A stretch of 64,000 nt of DNA from SYAN01 sp964406345 (GTDB lineage Bacteria > Actinomycetota > Actinomycetes > Nanopelagicales > Nanopelagicaceae), in contig CAYORK010000004.1 in the NCBI GenBank assembly GCA_964406345.1, forward strand, positions 1-64,000, written 5' to 3'. The notes under the pieces were generated by a model. It was not told where the DNA came from. It did no database searches and worked only from the letters and a program-made list of their open reading frames with translations. Positions within the stretch are counted from its first letter, which is position 1. Each line of letters opens with the position of its first letter. Shown here piece after piece: positions 31,259 through 39,665 of the stretch. Both the position numbers and the translations under genes were made by a program.

Positions 31259-32602
31259 GTGTCGGCAGTCGAGTCAAAAGTTCTAGCAAAACTACCGGTA
31301 GGCGAGAGAGTCGGTATCGCCTTCTCTGGAGGTCTAGATACCTCTGTCGCCGTAGCCTGGATGAGATCAAAAGGCGCCATCCCCTGTGCCTACACCGCCG
31401 ATCTTGGCCAGTATGACGAGAGCGATATCGGATCCATCCCAGATCGTGCGATTGTTTATGGGGCCGAGCTTGCACGACTCGTCGACTGCAAGTCTGCGTT
31501 AGTCGAAGAGGGTTTCGCTGCCATCGCCTCTGGCGCCTTTCATATTCGGACAGCCGGAAAGACTTACTTCAACACCACTCCACTAGGGCGCGCTGTCACT
31601 GGCACTCTTCTTGTGCGAGCTATGCGTGAGGATGACGTTTCCATCTGGGGAGATGGCTCCACCTATAAAGGCAATGACATCGAGCGTTTCTATCGCTACG
31701 GACTGCTTGCAAATCCTGCGTTACGAATCTACAAACCGTGGCTCGATCAAGATTTCGTCACGGAACTAGGTGGGCGCTCGGAGATGAGTTCGTTCCTGAC
31801 CTCGCGCGGACTTCCGTATCGCGATAGTGCGGAGAAGGCTTACTCGACTGACGCGAACATCTTGGGTGCGACGCATGAGGCGAAACTCCTCGAGCAATTG
31901 ACCTCATCGTTGGAGATCGTGACGCCGATCATGGGCGTGAAGCATTGGGATGAGAAAGTCGCGATCAAGAGCGAGGATGTAAGGATCACATTCAGACAGG
32001 GTAGAGCCGTCGGCATCAATGGCAAGACGTACGACGATGCGGTCGAGTTGATGCGCGCCGCCAATGAGATTGCAGGCCGTCACGGACTTGGAATGTCCGA
32101 CCAGATCGAGAATCGAATCATCGAGGCGAAGTCACGTGGCATCTACGAAGCGCCTGGAATGGCACTCCTCTTCATCGCTTACGAGCGACTGCTCACAGCA
32201 ATCCATAATGAGGACACCATCGCCAACTATCACGCCGAGGGAAGAAGGCTTGGAAGGTTGCTCTATGAAGGGCGATGGTTCGACCCACAGGCTCTGATGC
32301 TCCGTGAATCGCTGCAGCGATGGGTCGCATCACAAGTCACAGGTGATGTCGTCCTTCGACTTCGTCGCGGTGACGATTACTCGATCCTCGACACCACCAG
32401 CGAGAACATGAGTTATCACCCAGAGCGACTCTCCATGGAGCGCACCGAGGGAGCAGCCTTCGGCCCCGCTGATCGAATCGGGCAATTGACCATGAGAAAC
32501 CTCGATATCGCAGACACCAGGGCGAAGTTGGAGATCTATCTGAAGCAAGGTCAGATAGAGAGGAGCAATCTCAATCTCATCGAGGGTCCTTCCGATGAGT
32601 AG
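31259..32602 (+). CDS. argG: Argininosuccinate synthase, long (E. coli) type
   Basis: 447 aa, the same length as E. coli ArgG and longer than the roughly 400 aa of the usual actinobacterial enzyme. The PP-loop IAFSGGLDTSVAVAWM is at about residues 19-34. Long-type blocks YFNTTPLGRAVTGTLLV, WGDGSTYKGNDIERFYRYG, EKAYSTDANILGATHEAK and GRHGLGMSDQIENRIIEAKS are all present. It ligates citrulline and aspartate with ATP giving AMP and PPi. No other arginine gene is near; instead it overlaps a sulfate-activation gene by 8 bp, which is unusual. Probably acquired by transfer. Confidence 0.9.
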   Translation: MSAVESKVLAKLPVGERVGIAFSGGLDTSVAVAWMRSKGAIPCAYTADLGQYDESDIGSIPDRAIVYGAELARLVDCKSALVEEGFAAIASGAFHIRTAGKTYFNTTPLGRAVTGTLLVRAMREDDVSIWGDGSTYKGNDIERFYRYGLLANPALRIYKPWLDQDFVTELGGRSEMSSFLTSRGLPYRDSAEKAYSTDANILGATHEAKLLEQLTSSLEIVTPIMGVKHWDEKVAIKSEDVRITFRQGRAVGINGKTYDDAVELMRAANEIAGRHGLGMSDQIENRIIEAKSRGIYEAPGMALLFIAYERLLTAIHNEDTIANYHAEGRRLGRLLYEGRWFDPQALMLRESLQRWVASQVTGDVVLRLRRGDDYSILDTTSENMSYHPERLSMERTEGAAFGPADRIGQLTMRNLDIADTRAKLEIYLKQGQIERSNLNLIEGPSDE

Positions 32603-34421
32603 ATCGATCATCAGACTTCTTACATGTGGCAGCGTCGATGATGGAAAGAGCACGCTCATCGGTCGCCTCTTGGTGGAGACTGACAGCGTCCCACATGACA
32701 CGATCAAGGCTGCGAAGTCGGTCCGCCGGACGGGCTCGACGATTCCGGCAGGGGAGATCGACTTCTCACTCCTTACCGATGGTCTCGAGGCAGAGCGAGA
32801 GCAAGGGATCACTATCGATGTCGCATACCGATCGATGTCGCTCCTCAACGGCAAACGTCTGATCATCGCTGATGCTCCCGGTCATGAGCAGTACACGAGG
32901 AATATGGCGGTCGCTGCATCGCGCGCCCATATCGCGCTCGTACTTGTCGACGCTTCACGCGGGATAAGGCCACAGACTCTCCGTCATCTCACCATCTGCT
33001 CGCTGATGGGGGTGGAACGGATCATCGTCGTCATCAACAAACTCGATGCCGTTGGCTATGACCGTGCCGTCTTCGAATCGCTCAAGGATGAATTGATGCC
33101 CACGATCGAGCGACTTGGAATCAAGGATTTCACCTTCATTCCAGTGAGCGCACTCCATGGTGACAATGTCGTCTACAAGAGCGATGCCGCGGTCTGGTAC
33201 TCAGGCCCGACCCTCCTCGAATACATCCAGGAGTGGGATGGCGCCAGCCTCGATAGGAGCGTCTCGCCGCATCTTGGTATCCAGATGATCTCTCGCGCGG
33301 AGAACTTCCGAGGACTCTCCGGAACTGTCGTCAATGGCAGCTTCAAGGTCGGTGACGAAGTGATCGTCCTTCCCGCAAAGCGCAGTGCCAAGATCTCTCG
33401 ACTTGTCACATTCGACGGAGACTTGAAGGAAGCCGAGAACTCACGCGCGGTCACGATGGTCTTGGAGCCCGATGTCGACGCCACTCGTGGTGACGTCATT
33501 GAATTGAAGGATCGCGAGACGAAGTCCGAGAATCGTTTCACCGCGAACTTGGTCTGGCTAGGCGAGTCGGAGCTGATCCATAGTCGCTCCTACTTCTTCA
33601 TCTCTGGCTCATCACAAGTGACCGGAATGGTCACTTCCATACGACACAAACTCAACATCAACACCGGTGAGCATGTCTCGACACGGACACTTGCGATGAA
33701 CGAGATCGGCACCGTCGAGATCGCTCTTGATACCCCACTGGCTCTCTCCAACTATGACTCGAGTCGCGAGACTGGCAACTTCGTCATAGTCGATCGCCTC
33801 ACCATGAATACCGTCGGCGCAGGGATGATCCTCCATCCACTTCGTCGCTCGCAGAATGTCACCGAACACCACTACGAGATCACTCGCGAGATGCGGGCAC
33901 AACAGAAAGGTCAACGGGCAAAGGTGGTCTGGCTGACCGGTCTCTCTGGTTCTGGGAAGTCGACAATCGCCAATGCGGTGGAGAAGAAACTCTTCACCCT
34001 CGGAATCCACTCATACATCCTCGATGGCGATAACTTGCGACTCGGATTGAATAAGGATCTTGGCTTCACCAAAGAGGACCGTGCTGAGAATGTGCGACGA
34101 GTCTCTGAAGTAGCGCATGCGATGGTGGATGCAGGGCTCGTCGTCATCGTCGCCCTTGTCAGCCCCTTCAAGGCAGATAGAGATCAAGCACGAACACTCT
34201 TCGAAGAAGGTGAGTTCTTCGAGGTCTGGGTCAAGACCCCAGCAGAAGTCTGTGCCGAACGTGATCCCAAAGGTCTCTACAAGAAAGCTGCGAAAGGAGA
34301 GATCCCCAATCTGACCGGCATCGGTCAAGAGTATGAATCACCTGAGCGCGCCGAATTGATCCTTGATGGCACCGCCCCCTTAGATGAGAGCGTCGATGCA
34401 CTCATCAAGGTGATTATGTGA
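32595..34421 (+). CDS. cysNC: CysN-CysC fusion: sulfate adenylyltransferase GTPase / APS kinase
   Basis: 608 aa, NodQ-like. GTPase domain 1-215 with P-loop GSVDDGKST, switch region LEAEREQGITID, DAPGHEQYTRNM and NKLDAVGYD; EF-Tu-like barrels about 220-420; then APS kinase with a second P-loop GLSGSGKST near 450 and LDGDNLRLGLNKDLGF. CysN stimulates CysD to form APS, and CysC phosphorylates it to PAPS. The catalytic partner CysD is not in the window, and neither is PAPS reductase. A sulfotransferase gene 0.8 kb downstream suggests that PAPS serves sulfation, as for NodQ/NodH. Confidence 0.93.
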   Translation: MSRSIIRLLTCGSVDDGKSTLIGRLLVETDSVPHDTIKAAKSVRRTGSTIPAGEIDFSLLTDGLEAEREQGITIDVAYRSMSLLNGKRLIIADAPGHEQYTRNMAVAASRAHIALVLVDASRGIRPQTLRHLTICSLMGVERIIVVINKLDAVGYDRAVFESLKDELMPTIERLGIKDFTFIPVSALHGDNVVYKSDAAVWYSGPTLLEYIQEWDGASLDRSVSPHLGIQMISRAENFRGLSGTVVNGSFKVGDEVIVLPAKRSAKISRLVTFDGDLKEAENSRAVTMVLEPDVDATRGDVIELKDRETKSENRFTANLVWLGESELIHSRSYFFISGSSQVTGMVTSIRHKLNINTGEHVSTRTLAMNEIGTVEIALDTPLALSNYDSSRETGNFVIVDRLTMNTVGAGMILHPLRRSQNVTEHHYEITREMRAQQKGQRAKVVWLTGLSGSGKSTIANAVEKKLFTLGIHSYILDGDNLRLGLNKDLGFTKEDRAENVRRVSEVAHAMVDAGLVVIVALVSPFKADRDQARTLFEEGEFFEVWVKTPAEVCAERDPKGLYKKAAKGEIPNLTGIGQEYESPERAELILDGTAPLDESVDALIKVIM

Positions 34422-35176
34422 CGATCTATTACTTCATCCTCGCTGGCTCTGTCGCTCAACTCATCGATGGTTCCCTTGGAATGGGATTCGGTGTCACTAG
34501 TGCAACAATTCTTTTGGCTCTTGGAACCTCTGCAGCAGCAACCTCTGCAGCAGTTCATATTGCAAAAATCGGGACTGGCCTCGCATCAGGGATCGCCCAC
34601 TGGCGTCGAGACAATGTCGACACTTCGATACTCTTCAAGATCGCCATCCCTGGAGGCGTAGGCGCATTCATTGGCGCGACATTCCTTTCATCGATCGACC
34701 TCACCGGCGGTACCTATTTCATCTCGACGATCCTCTTCCTCCTCGGTGTAGTACTTCTCTATCGGAATATCTTCCGCAACGAGGTGCAGGTAAACCTCAC
34801 CACCGTAAGTGATCCCAAGTATCTGAAGTTCATTGGACTCACGGGCGGCTTCGTCGACGCATCGGGAGGTGGAGGTTGGGGACCGGTGGTAACGCCCACC
34901 CTCCTCGCCACGACCCAGCACGAACCTCGCAAGGTAATCGGCACCGTCTCTGCAGCGGAGTTCATTGTCGCAGTCTGTGCAAGCCTCGGATTCCTCGCTT
35001 CTCTCTGGCGACTTGATATGAATTGGGAGGCTGTGCTCGGCCTTCTCATAGGCGGCGTCATCATGGCACCGATCGCTGCACGGCTCGTTGGATGGCTACC
35101 GCGTCGAATCCTGGGAACGATCGTTGCGATCACGATCATCGTGCTCAACGGGCTTCGACTCCTTGGCGTGATTTAG
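34418..35176 (+). CDS. TauE/SafE-family permease (sulfite/sulfonate/sulfate-type)
   Basis: 252 aa, GTG start overlapping the cysNC stop by 4 bp. Seven to eight membrane helices. The duplicated glycine-rich motifs DGSLGMGFGVTSATILL near the N-terminus and TGGFVDASGGGGWGPVVTPTLL in the middle are the hallmark of the family. Members move sulfite, sulfoacetate or related anions; its position in a sulfate-activation operon supports a sulfur-anion role, but the direction and substrate are unknown. Confidence 0.88.
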   Translation: MTIYYFILAGSVAQLIDGSLGMGFGVTSATILLALGTSAAATSAAVHIAKIGTGLASGIAHWRRDNVDTSILFKIAIPGGVGAFIGATFLSSIDLTGGTYFISTILFLLGVVLLYRNIFRNEVQVNLTTVSDPKYLKFIGLTGGFVDASGGGGWGPVVTPTLLATTQHEPRKVIGTVSAAEFIVAVCASLGFLASLWRLDMNWEAVLGLLIGGVIMAPIAARLVGWLPRRILGTIVAITIIVLNGLRLLGVI

Positions 35177-35188
35177 TCGGACCTCATC

Positions 35189-35194
35189 TAGGGT
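35189..35194 (+). promoter_or_regulatory. -10 element of the sulfotransferase gene (TAGGGT)
   Basis: TAGGGT ending 6 nt before the GTG at 35201. Confidence 0.45.
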
Positions 35195-35200
35195 TGTACC

Positions 35201-36307
35201 GTGGCTGATCGCGTAGTCCTCCATGCAGGCTTCCATAAGTCAGGGACGACTGCCCTACAACATGCCTTCGACGCCAATAAGCACACGCTTCGCAAACTGG
35301 GAATCACATATCCACCGAGTCAGCGCCAAGCCCATCATCGCGCCGCTTGGGGATTGATCGAACGAGTCTGGGGTTGGAAGGGTCACGGCGGCAAACTCAT
35401 TCCAGCCAAAGCTTGGGAAGCTCTAACTCGCCAGGTGAAGAAGAGTTCAGGCACTGTTCTGATCAGTAGCGAATTTTTCACCGAAGCCAAAGACCATCAT
35501 GTTGCTAAGGCGCGGCAAGATCTAGGTTCTTTACCGGTCACTGTCGTCTTCACCCTTCGCCCTTTTGCGAAGATCCTTGCCTCTTCCTATCAACAGTTCC
35601 TAAAGTTCGGCGTCAAGGTCAGATATGAAGAGTGGCTTGAACATGTCTTCACCAAGAGGGAAGAATCCACGATCACTCCTACATTTTGGAATCGAGTCCA
35701 ACTCGATGAGATCGTTGAGCGATGGGGTAAGTACTTTGGTCCCGAGAATGTCATCGTGATATTGGCGGATGAATCCAAGCCGGAATTCATTTTCCGAGAA
35801 TTTGAGAGAATCCTTGCCATTCCTCACGGTTCGCTTCCGATTCCGGAGATCGGCGGGAATAGATCGATGACTTTGGAAGAGACGGAGCTTCTCTACCAGA
35901 TCAACACCATCTATGACCGGAGCGGAGGATGGGACCAATATCGGTCGCTCATCCGAGATGGTTACGTTCGTTATCTCGCAGATCACACCAAGGCAGAACC
36001 GGACGCTGAGCGACTCCGCACACCGGAGTGGGCGGTGGGGGAGGCAAGGCAGATCAACCACCGACAGTTCCAAAAACTGAGGGAGTTGAAGACAGAGGTC
36101 CGAGGTGATCTTGATGGATTCGTCGATGCCCCCGTTTTGACTGGTGCTTACAAGGCGCCTGAGCAAATCACTATCCGGTTGGTAGCAGAATTCCTCGCCT
36201 CGTATAGGTTTTCTATGGTGAAAACCTTTCCCGTGCCGGTCCTCGTCAGTGAGTTGCGGCGAAGGTTCAAAGCAAAAGCAAGACGATTCATCAAGGGAGT
36301 GAGATGA
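35201..36307 (+). CDS. PAPS-dependent sulfotransferase family protein
   Basis: 368 aa. The 5'-phosphosulfate loop is HAGFHKSGTTALQHAF at residues 5-20; a 3'-phosphate site is suggested by VVFTLRPFAKILASSYQQF near 110-128. The C-terminus is basic (LRRRFKAKARRFIKG). Such proteins usually sulfate surface glycans or lipids. It follows cysNC and the permease, so it may consume the PAPS they help to make. It has its own promoter hexamer, so it can be expressed apart from them. The acceptor is unknown. Confidence 0.8.
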   Translation: MADRVVLHAGFHKSGTTALQHAFDANKHTLRKLGITYPPSQRQAHHRAAWGLIERVWGWKGHGGKLIPAKAWEALTRQVKKSSGTVLISSEFFTEAKDHHVAKARQDLGSLPVTVVFTLRPFAKILASSYQQFLKFGVKVRYEEWLEHVFTKREESTITPTFWNRVQLDEIVERWGKYFGPENVIVILADESKPEFIFREFERILAIPHGSLPIPEIGGNRSMTLEETELLYQINTIYDRSGGWDQYRSLIRDGYVRYLADHTKAEPDAERLRTPEWAVGEARQINHRQFQKLRELKTEVRGDLDGFVDAPVLTGAYKAPEQITIRLVAEFLASYRFSMVKTFPVPVLVSELRRRFKAKARRFIKGVR

Positions 36308-37962
36308 CCGAAAATTGGCAAGCGGATTCCACGATTGCGAAGGTATCCGAGGAATATGTGACCGAATCGGCCAAACTCAGCCCGATCGCATCGACCAACC
36401 TCGGGCTACCTGGTCTTGATGATCAACTTGATGACTTTTCACTCGCTCATGCCGAGAAGGGGGCGCAACTCCTTCGAGACTCAATTGCAAAGATCTCAGC
36501 AGCGACACCACTCAACGACTTCGATCGAATCGCTAAGGATGTCGCCTTGGAGCGAATGCAATCAACGCTCGATCTTCACGATTCACGCGAAGCGTTCATT
36601 CTCTGGGGAGTCCTCTGGTCGCCCGTGTCGAGCATCCGACAAGTCTTCGAGATGATGGATCCCGCATCACCTGATCATGTTAAGGACATCACCGCCCGCA
36701 TGAGAGCGGTGTCTCACTCATTCGATACCTGGAGTGGGGCGATTCTCGAAGTCGCAAAGGAAGGAAAAGTGACAGCAAAGCGGCAAGTACTCGGTGTCGC
36801 AGAGCAGTTGGAGACCTTCGCCAAGGGTGCATTCACTGAGATCGCAAGACGTTTCGACTCCGAGGGCAAGAATTCAGAGTTGCTCGCAGCAGCCAAGAGC
36901 GCTGATGAGGCATCTGCACGTCTTGCGTTGTGGCTTCGGGAGACATATCTCCCTCTCTCAAACCCCGAGGATCCTGCGGGACTCGAGCGATATCAGATCT
37001 GGTCACGCCACTTCACCGGAGCAAAGCTTGACTTGGAAGCGACCTACCAATGGGGCAAAGAGGATCTTGATCGGATCAATGAACGGATGTGGGGGGCGGC
37101 AGCGAAGCTCTATCCCGATGCGAAGACACTTCGCGAAGTGGCTGATCGCCTCGAAGATGATCCTCGCTATGTGATCCATGGTGGCGATGCGCTCTTGAAG
37201 AGATTGCGTGAGTTCGTCGACGAGGCAGTCGAACGTCTCGACGGCAAGGAATTTGACATCGATCCGCGGATCCGGTTCTGCGATGCGAAGTTGGCGCCAG
37301 AGGGAAGCGCATCTGCTGCCTACTACATGCCTCCTTCGGAGGACTTCTCTCGTCCAGGCACTACATGGTTCCCTACGATGGGTAAGGAAAAGTTCAGTTT
37401 CTGGCACATCGCATCGACGTGGTACCACGAAGCTGTGCCAGGTCATCATCTTCAAGTCGCCACATCGATGGTCGAGACCGATCGCCTCAATCGTTATCAG
37501 CGCAACGATGCTTGGACCTCAGGGCATGGCGAAGGTTGGGCGCTCTATGCCGAGCGCTTGATGGATGAACTCGACGCATTCTCTGATCCCGGATATGAGA
37601 TGGGCTATCTCTCTTCGCAAGCTCTCCGTGCAGCACGCATAGTCGTTGATATCGGTATGCATCTCTCGCTTCCTGGCCCTGATGGCAAACCTTGGAATGC
37701 CGAGTCAGCATTCGAGCTCTTGCGTGATCGCGCGCTCCTTGACGAAGTCTCGGCACGAAGTGAGGTCGATCGTTATCTAGGACTTCCCGGTCAAGCGATC
37801 TCGTACAAAGTGGGGGAGCGAGTATGGATGCGTGCACGCGAGGATGCGAAGAAACGTCTCGGTGCAAAGTTCAGTCTCAAGGAATTCCATCGCTACGCGC
37901 TGGCGCTCGGACCTATGGGACTTGACCCCTTCGAGAACGAACTGCGAAAGTGGAACGGCTAG
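36304..37962 (+). CDS. DUF885-family zinc metallohydrolase
   Basis: 552 aa, overlapping the sulfotransferase stop by 4 bp (ATGA). The zinc motif WYHEAVPGHHLQ lies at about residue 380, with GEGWALYAERL some 35 residues on, as in DUF885 proteins, which are relatives of M3/M32-type peptidases. No signal peptide is visible, so it is probably cytoplasmic and may act as a peptidase or related hydrolase. Its stop overlaps that of the convergent deoD in the sequence CTAG. The coupling to a sulfotransferase gene is unexplained. Confidence 0.85.
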   Translation: MTENWQADSTIAKVSEEYVTESAKLSPIASTNLGLPGLDDQLDDFSLAHAEKGAQLLRDSIAKISAATPLNDFDRIAKDVALERMQSTLDLHDSREAFILWGVLWSPVSSIRQVFEMMDPASPDHVKDITARMRAVSHSFDTWSGAILEVAKEGKVTAKRQVLGVAEQLETFAKGAFTEIARRFDSEGKNSELLAAAKSADEASARLALWLRETYLPLSNPEDPAGLERYQIWSRHFTGAKLDLEATYQWGKEDLDRINERMWGAAAKLYPDAKTLREVADRLEDDPRYVIHGGDALLKRLREFVDEAVERLDGKEFDIDPRIRFCDAKLAPEGSASAAYYMPPSEDFSRPGTTWFPTMGKEKFSFWHIASTWYHEAVPGHHLQVATSMVETDRLNRYQRNDAWTSGHGEGWALYAERLMDELDAFSDPGYEMGYLSSQALRAARIVVDIGMHLSLPGPDGKPWNAESAFELLRDRALLDEVSARSEVDRYLGLPGQAISYKVGERVWMRAREDAKKRLGAKFSLKEFHRYALALGPMGLDPFENELRKWNG

Positions 37963-38666
37963 GAGATCAAGGCCTCTAGTCCTACTTCGACCATCTCTTT
38001 GAGGGTTCGCTCGCGAGCGGCGGCATCCATCGCCTCGTGTGTGATGACATGGTCCGAGACGGTAAGGACAGCAAGAGCCTGACGCTTGAAGCGAGCTGCG
38101 AGTGTGTAGAGCGCGCTCGCCTCCATCTCCAATGCAAGGACGTTATAGGTGCGCAACTTCTCAAGCGCATCAGTCGTGTCATAGAACTGATCCATGGATG
38201 AGACTCCACCAACGTGCAGTCCGACAGCGGAGTTGAGTCGCTTCGCAGCTTGGTATGCAGCAGTTAGCAGGTGAAAGTCAGCATGCGGTGCATAGTCGAG
38301 GCCATTGGTTGCTCGTCTATTGACCGCTGAATCAGTCGAAGCGCTCATTGCGAGGATCAAGTCGCCAACCTTGGTCTGATCTTGGATGGCGCCACATGTG
38401 CCGATCCGAATCGCCCTTTGTACTTGGTACTCAGCAAAGAGTTCGTGGACGTAGATCGAGATCGATGGGACACCCATTCCCGTCCCCTGGACCGATACTC
38501 GCTCTCCTTTGTAGGTGCCGGTGAATCCGAACATGTTACGTACTGAGTTGTATTGCACCGGATTCTCAAGGAAGTTCTCTGCAACCCACTTGGCCCGCAG
38601 GGGATCTCCGGGAAGAAGTATTCGATCGGATATCTCGCCATCTTTGGCTCCGATATGAAGGCTCAT
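37959..38666 (-). CDS. deoD: Purine-nucleoside phosphorylase, DeoD type
   Basis: 235 aa, typical of the hexameric bacterial enzyme. Phosphate-binding residues are in GDPLRAK and the RIGTCGAI block; the nucleoside site and general acid Asp are in LTVSDHV; the ALEMEASALYTLA block binds ribose. It splits purine nucleosides to base and ribose-1-phosphate. Its ATG overlaps the trhO stop by 4 bp. Confidence 0.95.
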   Translation of the reverse strand: MSLHIGAKDGEISDRILLPGDPLRAKWVAENFLENPVQYNSVRNMFGFTGTYKGERVSVQGTGMGVPSISIYVHELFAEYQVQRAIRIGTCGAIQDQTKVGDLILAMSASTDSAVNRRATNGLDYAPHADFHLLTAAYQAAKRLNSAVGLHVGGVSSMDQFYDTTDALEKLRTYNVLALEMEASALYTLAARFKRQALAVLTVSDHVITHEAMDAAARERTLKEMVEVGLEALIS

Positions 38667-39628
38667 CCGCGTCTTCCTTCCTGACCAATCAACTCTCGAG
38701 TCTCACTTGTGCTCTCTGCGCCCGGACGGTGAAGGGTAGGGCAGCTTCCTTTGATCGGATCGACGACACACACGTTGCAGAGCAAGAGTTGCTCGTGGCA
38801 GGACGGATCGATGCAGTTGACGAAGTCCCGTGTCGCTTCACCACAGGTGTCGCATCTTCCGATCACTTCGGTCTCTTCATCGAATTCGATGCGCATCCGA
38901 GAGTCAAAGGTGTAGAGCGAACCTTCCCAGAGACCCTTGCTACCAAACTTCTCACCGTATCTGACGATGCCACCTTCGATCTGGTAGACCTCGGCAAAAC
39001 CTCGCTCCTTCATCAATGCAGAGAGCACTTCGCAACGGATACCTCCAGTGCAGTAAGTGACAATTGGTTTCGATTTGAGATGGTCGTACTTGCCACTCTC
39101 GAGTTCTGCGATGAAGTCTCTCGTCGTCGAGGTATCCGGCACGACAGCATCCTTGAACTTGCCGATCTTCGCTTCGAAGGCATTTCGTCCATCGAAGAAG
39201 ACGACATCGCCTCGCTCTTCAACCAATCGATTCACTTCTTCTGGCTTGAGGTGTTTGCCACCACCAACGACTCCGCCTTCATCAACCTTGATATCGGTAG
39301 GTCGGCCGAATGTGACGAGCTCGGGTCGAACTTTCACACTCAGTCTTGGGAATTCGGACCCCGTGCCATCAGACCACTTGAAATCTATTCCTTTGAAGCC
39401 CTCGAATTCGCGGGTCTTGCGAACATATCGCTTCATCGCAGACATTGCGCCACCGAGGGTGCCATTGATCCCATGGCTCGAGATCAGGATTCGACCCTTG
39501 AGGCCGAGTGATTCGCAGAGGTCGCGCTGCCAGAGTCGCATCGCCTCCGGGTCCGGGATCGGCGTGAAGGCGTAGAAGAGGATGACCTTTTTCAGGTCGC
39601 GTCGCTCGCCTTGCGCTGCGCTCGTCAT
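38663..39628 (-). CDS. trhO: tRNA uridine(34) hydroxylase (rhodanese family)
   Basis: 321 aa. An N-terminal YceA domain (VILFYAFTPIPDPEAM), a rhodanese domain with the active Cys loop YCTGGIRCE, and a C-terminal zinc-type region (GRCDTCGEATRDFVNCIDPSCHEQLLLCNVC). Family members add the 5-hydroxyl of uridine at the tRNA wobble position. It shares a promoter region of 37 bp with the divergent DMT transporter. Confidence 0.93.
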   Translation of the reverse strand: MTSAAQGERRDLKKVILFYAFTPIPDPEAMRLWQRDLCESLGLKGRILISSHGINGTLGGAMSAMKRYVRKTREFEGFKGIDFKWSDGTGSEFPRLSVKVRPELVTFGRPTDIKVDEGGVVGGGKHLKPEEVNRLVEERGDVVFFDGRNAFEAKIGKFKDAVVPDTSTTRDFIAELESGKYDHLKSKPIVTYCTGGIRCEVLSALMKERGFAEVYQIEGGIVRYGEKFGSKGLWEGSLYTFDSRMRIEFDEETEVIGRCDTCGEATRDFVNCIDPSCHEQLLLCNVCVVDPIKGSCPTLHRPGAESTSETRELIGQEGRRG

Positions 39629-39635
39629 GGCGGTG

Positions 39636-39641
39636 AGTCTA
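39636..39641 (-). promoter_or_regulatory. -10 element of trhO (TAGACT)
   Basis: TAGACT on the minus strand, 7 nt before the ATG at 39628. Confidence 0.5.
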
Positions 39642-39653
39642 ACGAAAGCGACC

Positions 39654-39659
39654 TACCAT
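39654..39659 (+). promoter_or_regulatory. -10 element of the DMT transporter gene (TACCAT)
   Basis: TACCAT ending 6 nt before the GTG at 39666. It lies only 12 bp from the opposing trhO -10, so the two promoters overlap. Confidence 0.45.
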
Positions 39660-39665
39660 CTGAAA

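Noticed and set aside
38729..39511. 260-aa open frame antisense to trhO
   Set aside because: The opposite strand carries a complete, motif-confirmed TrhO.
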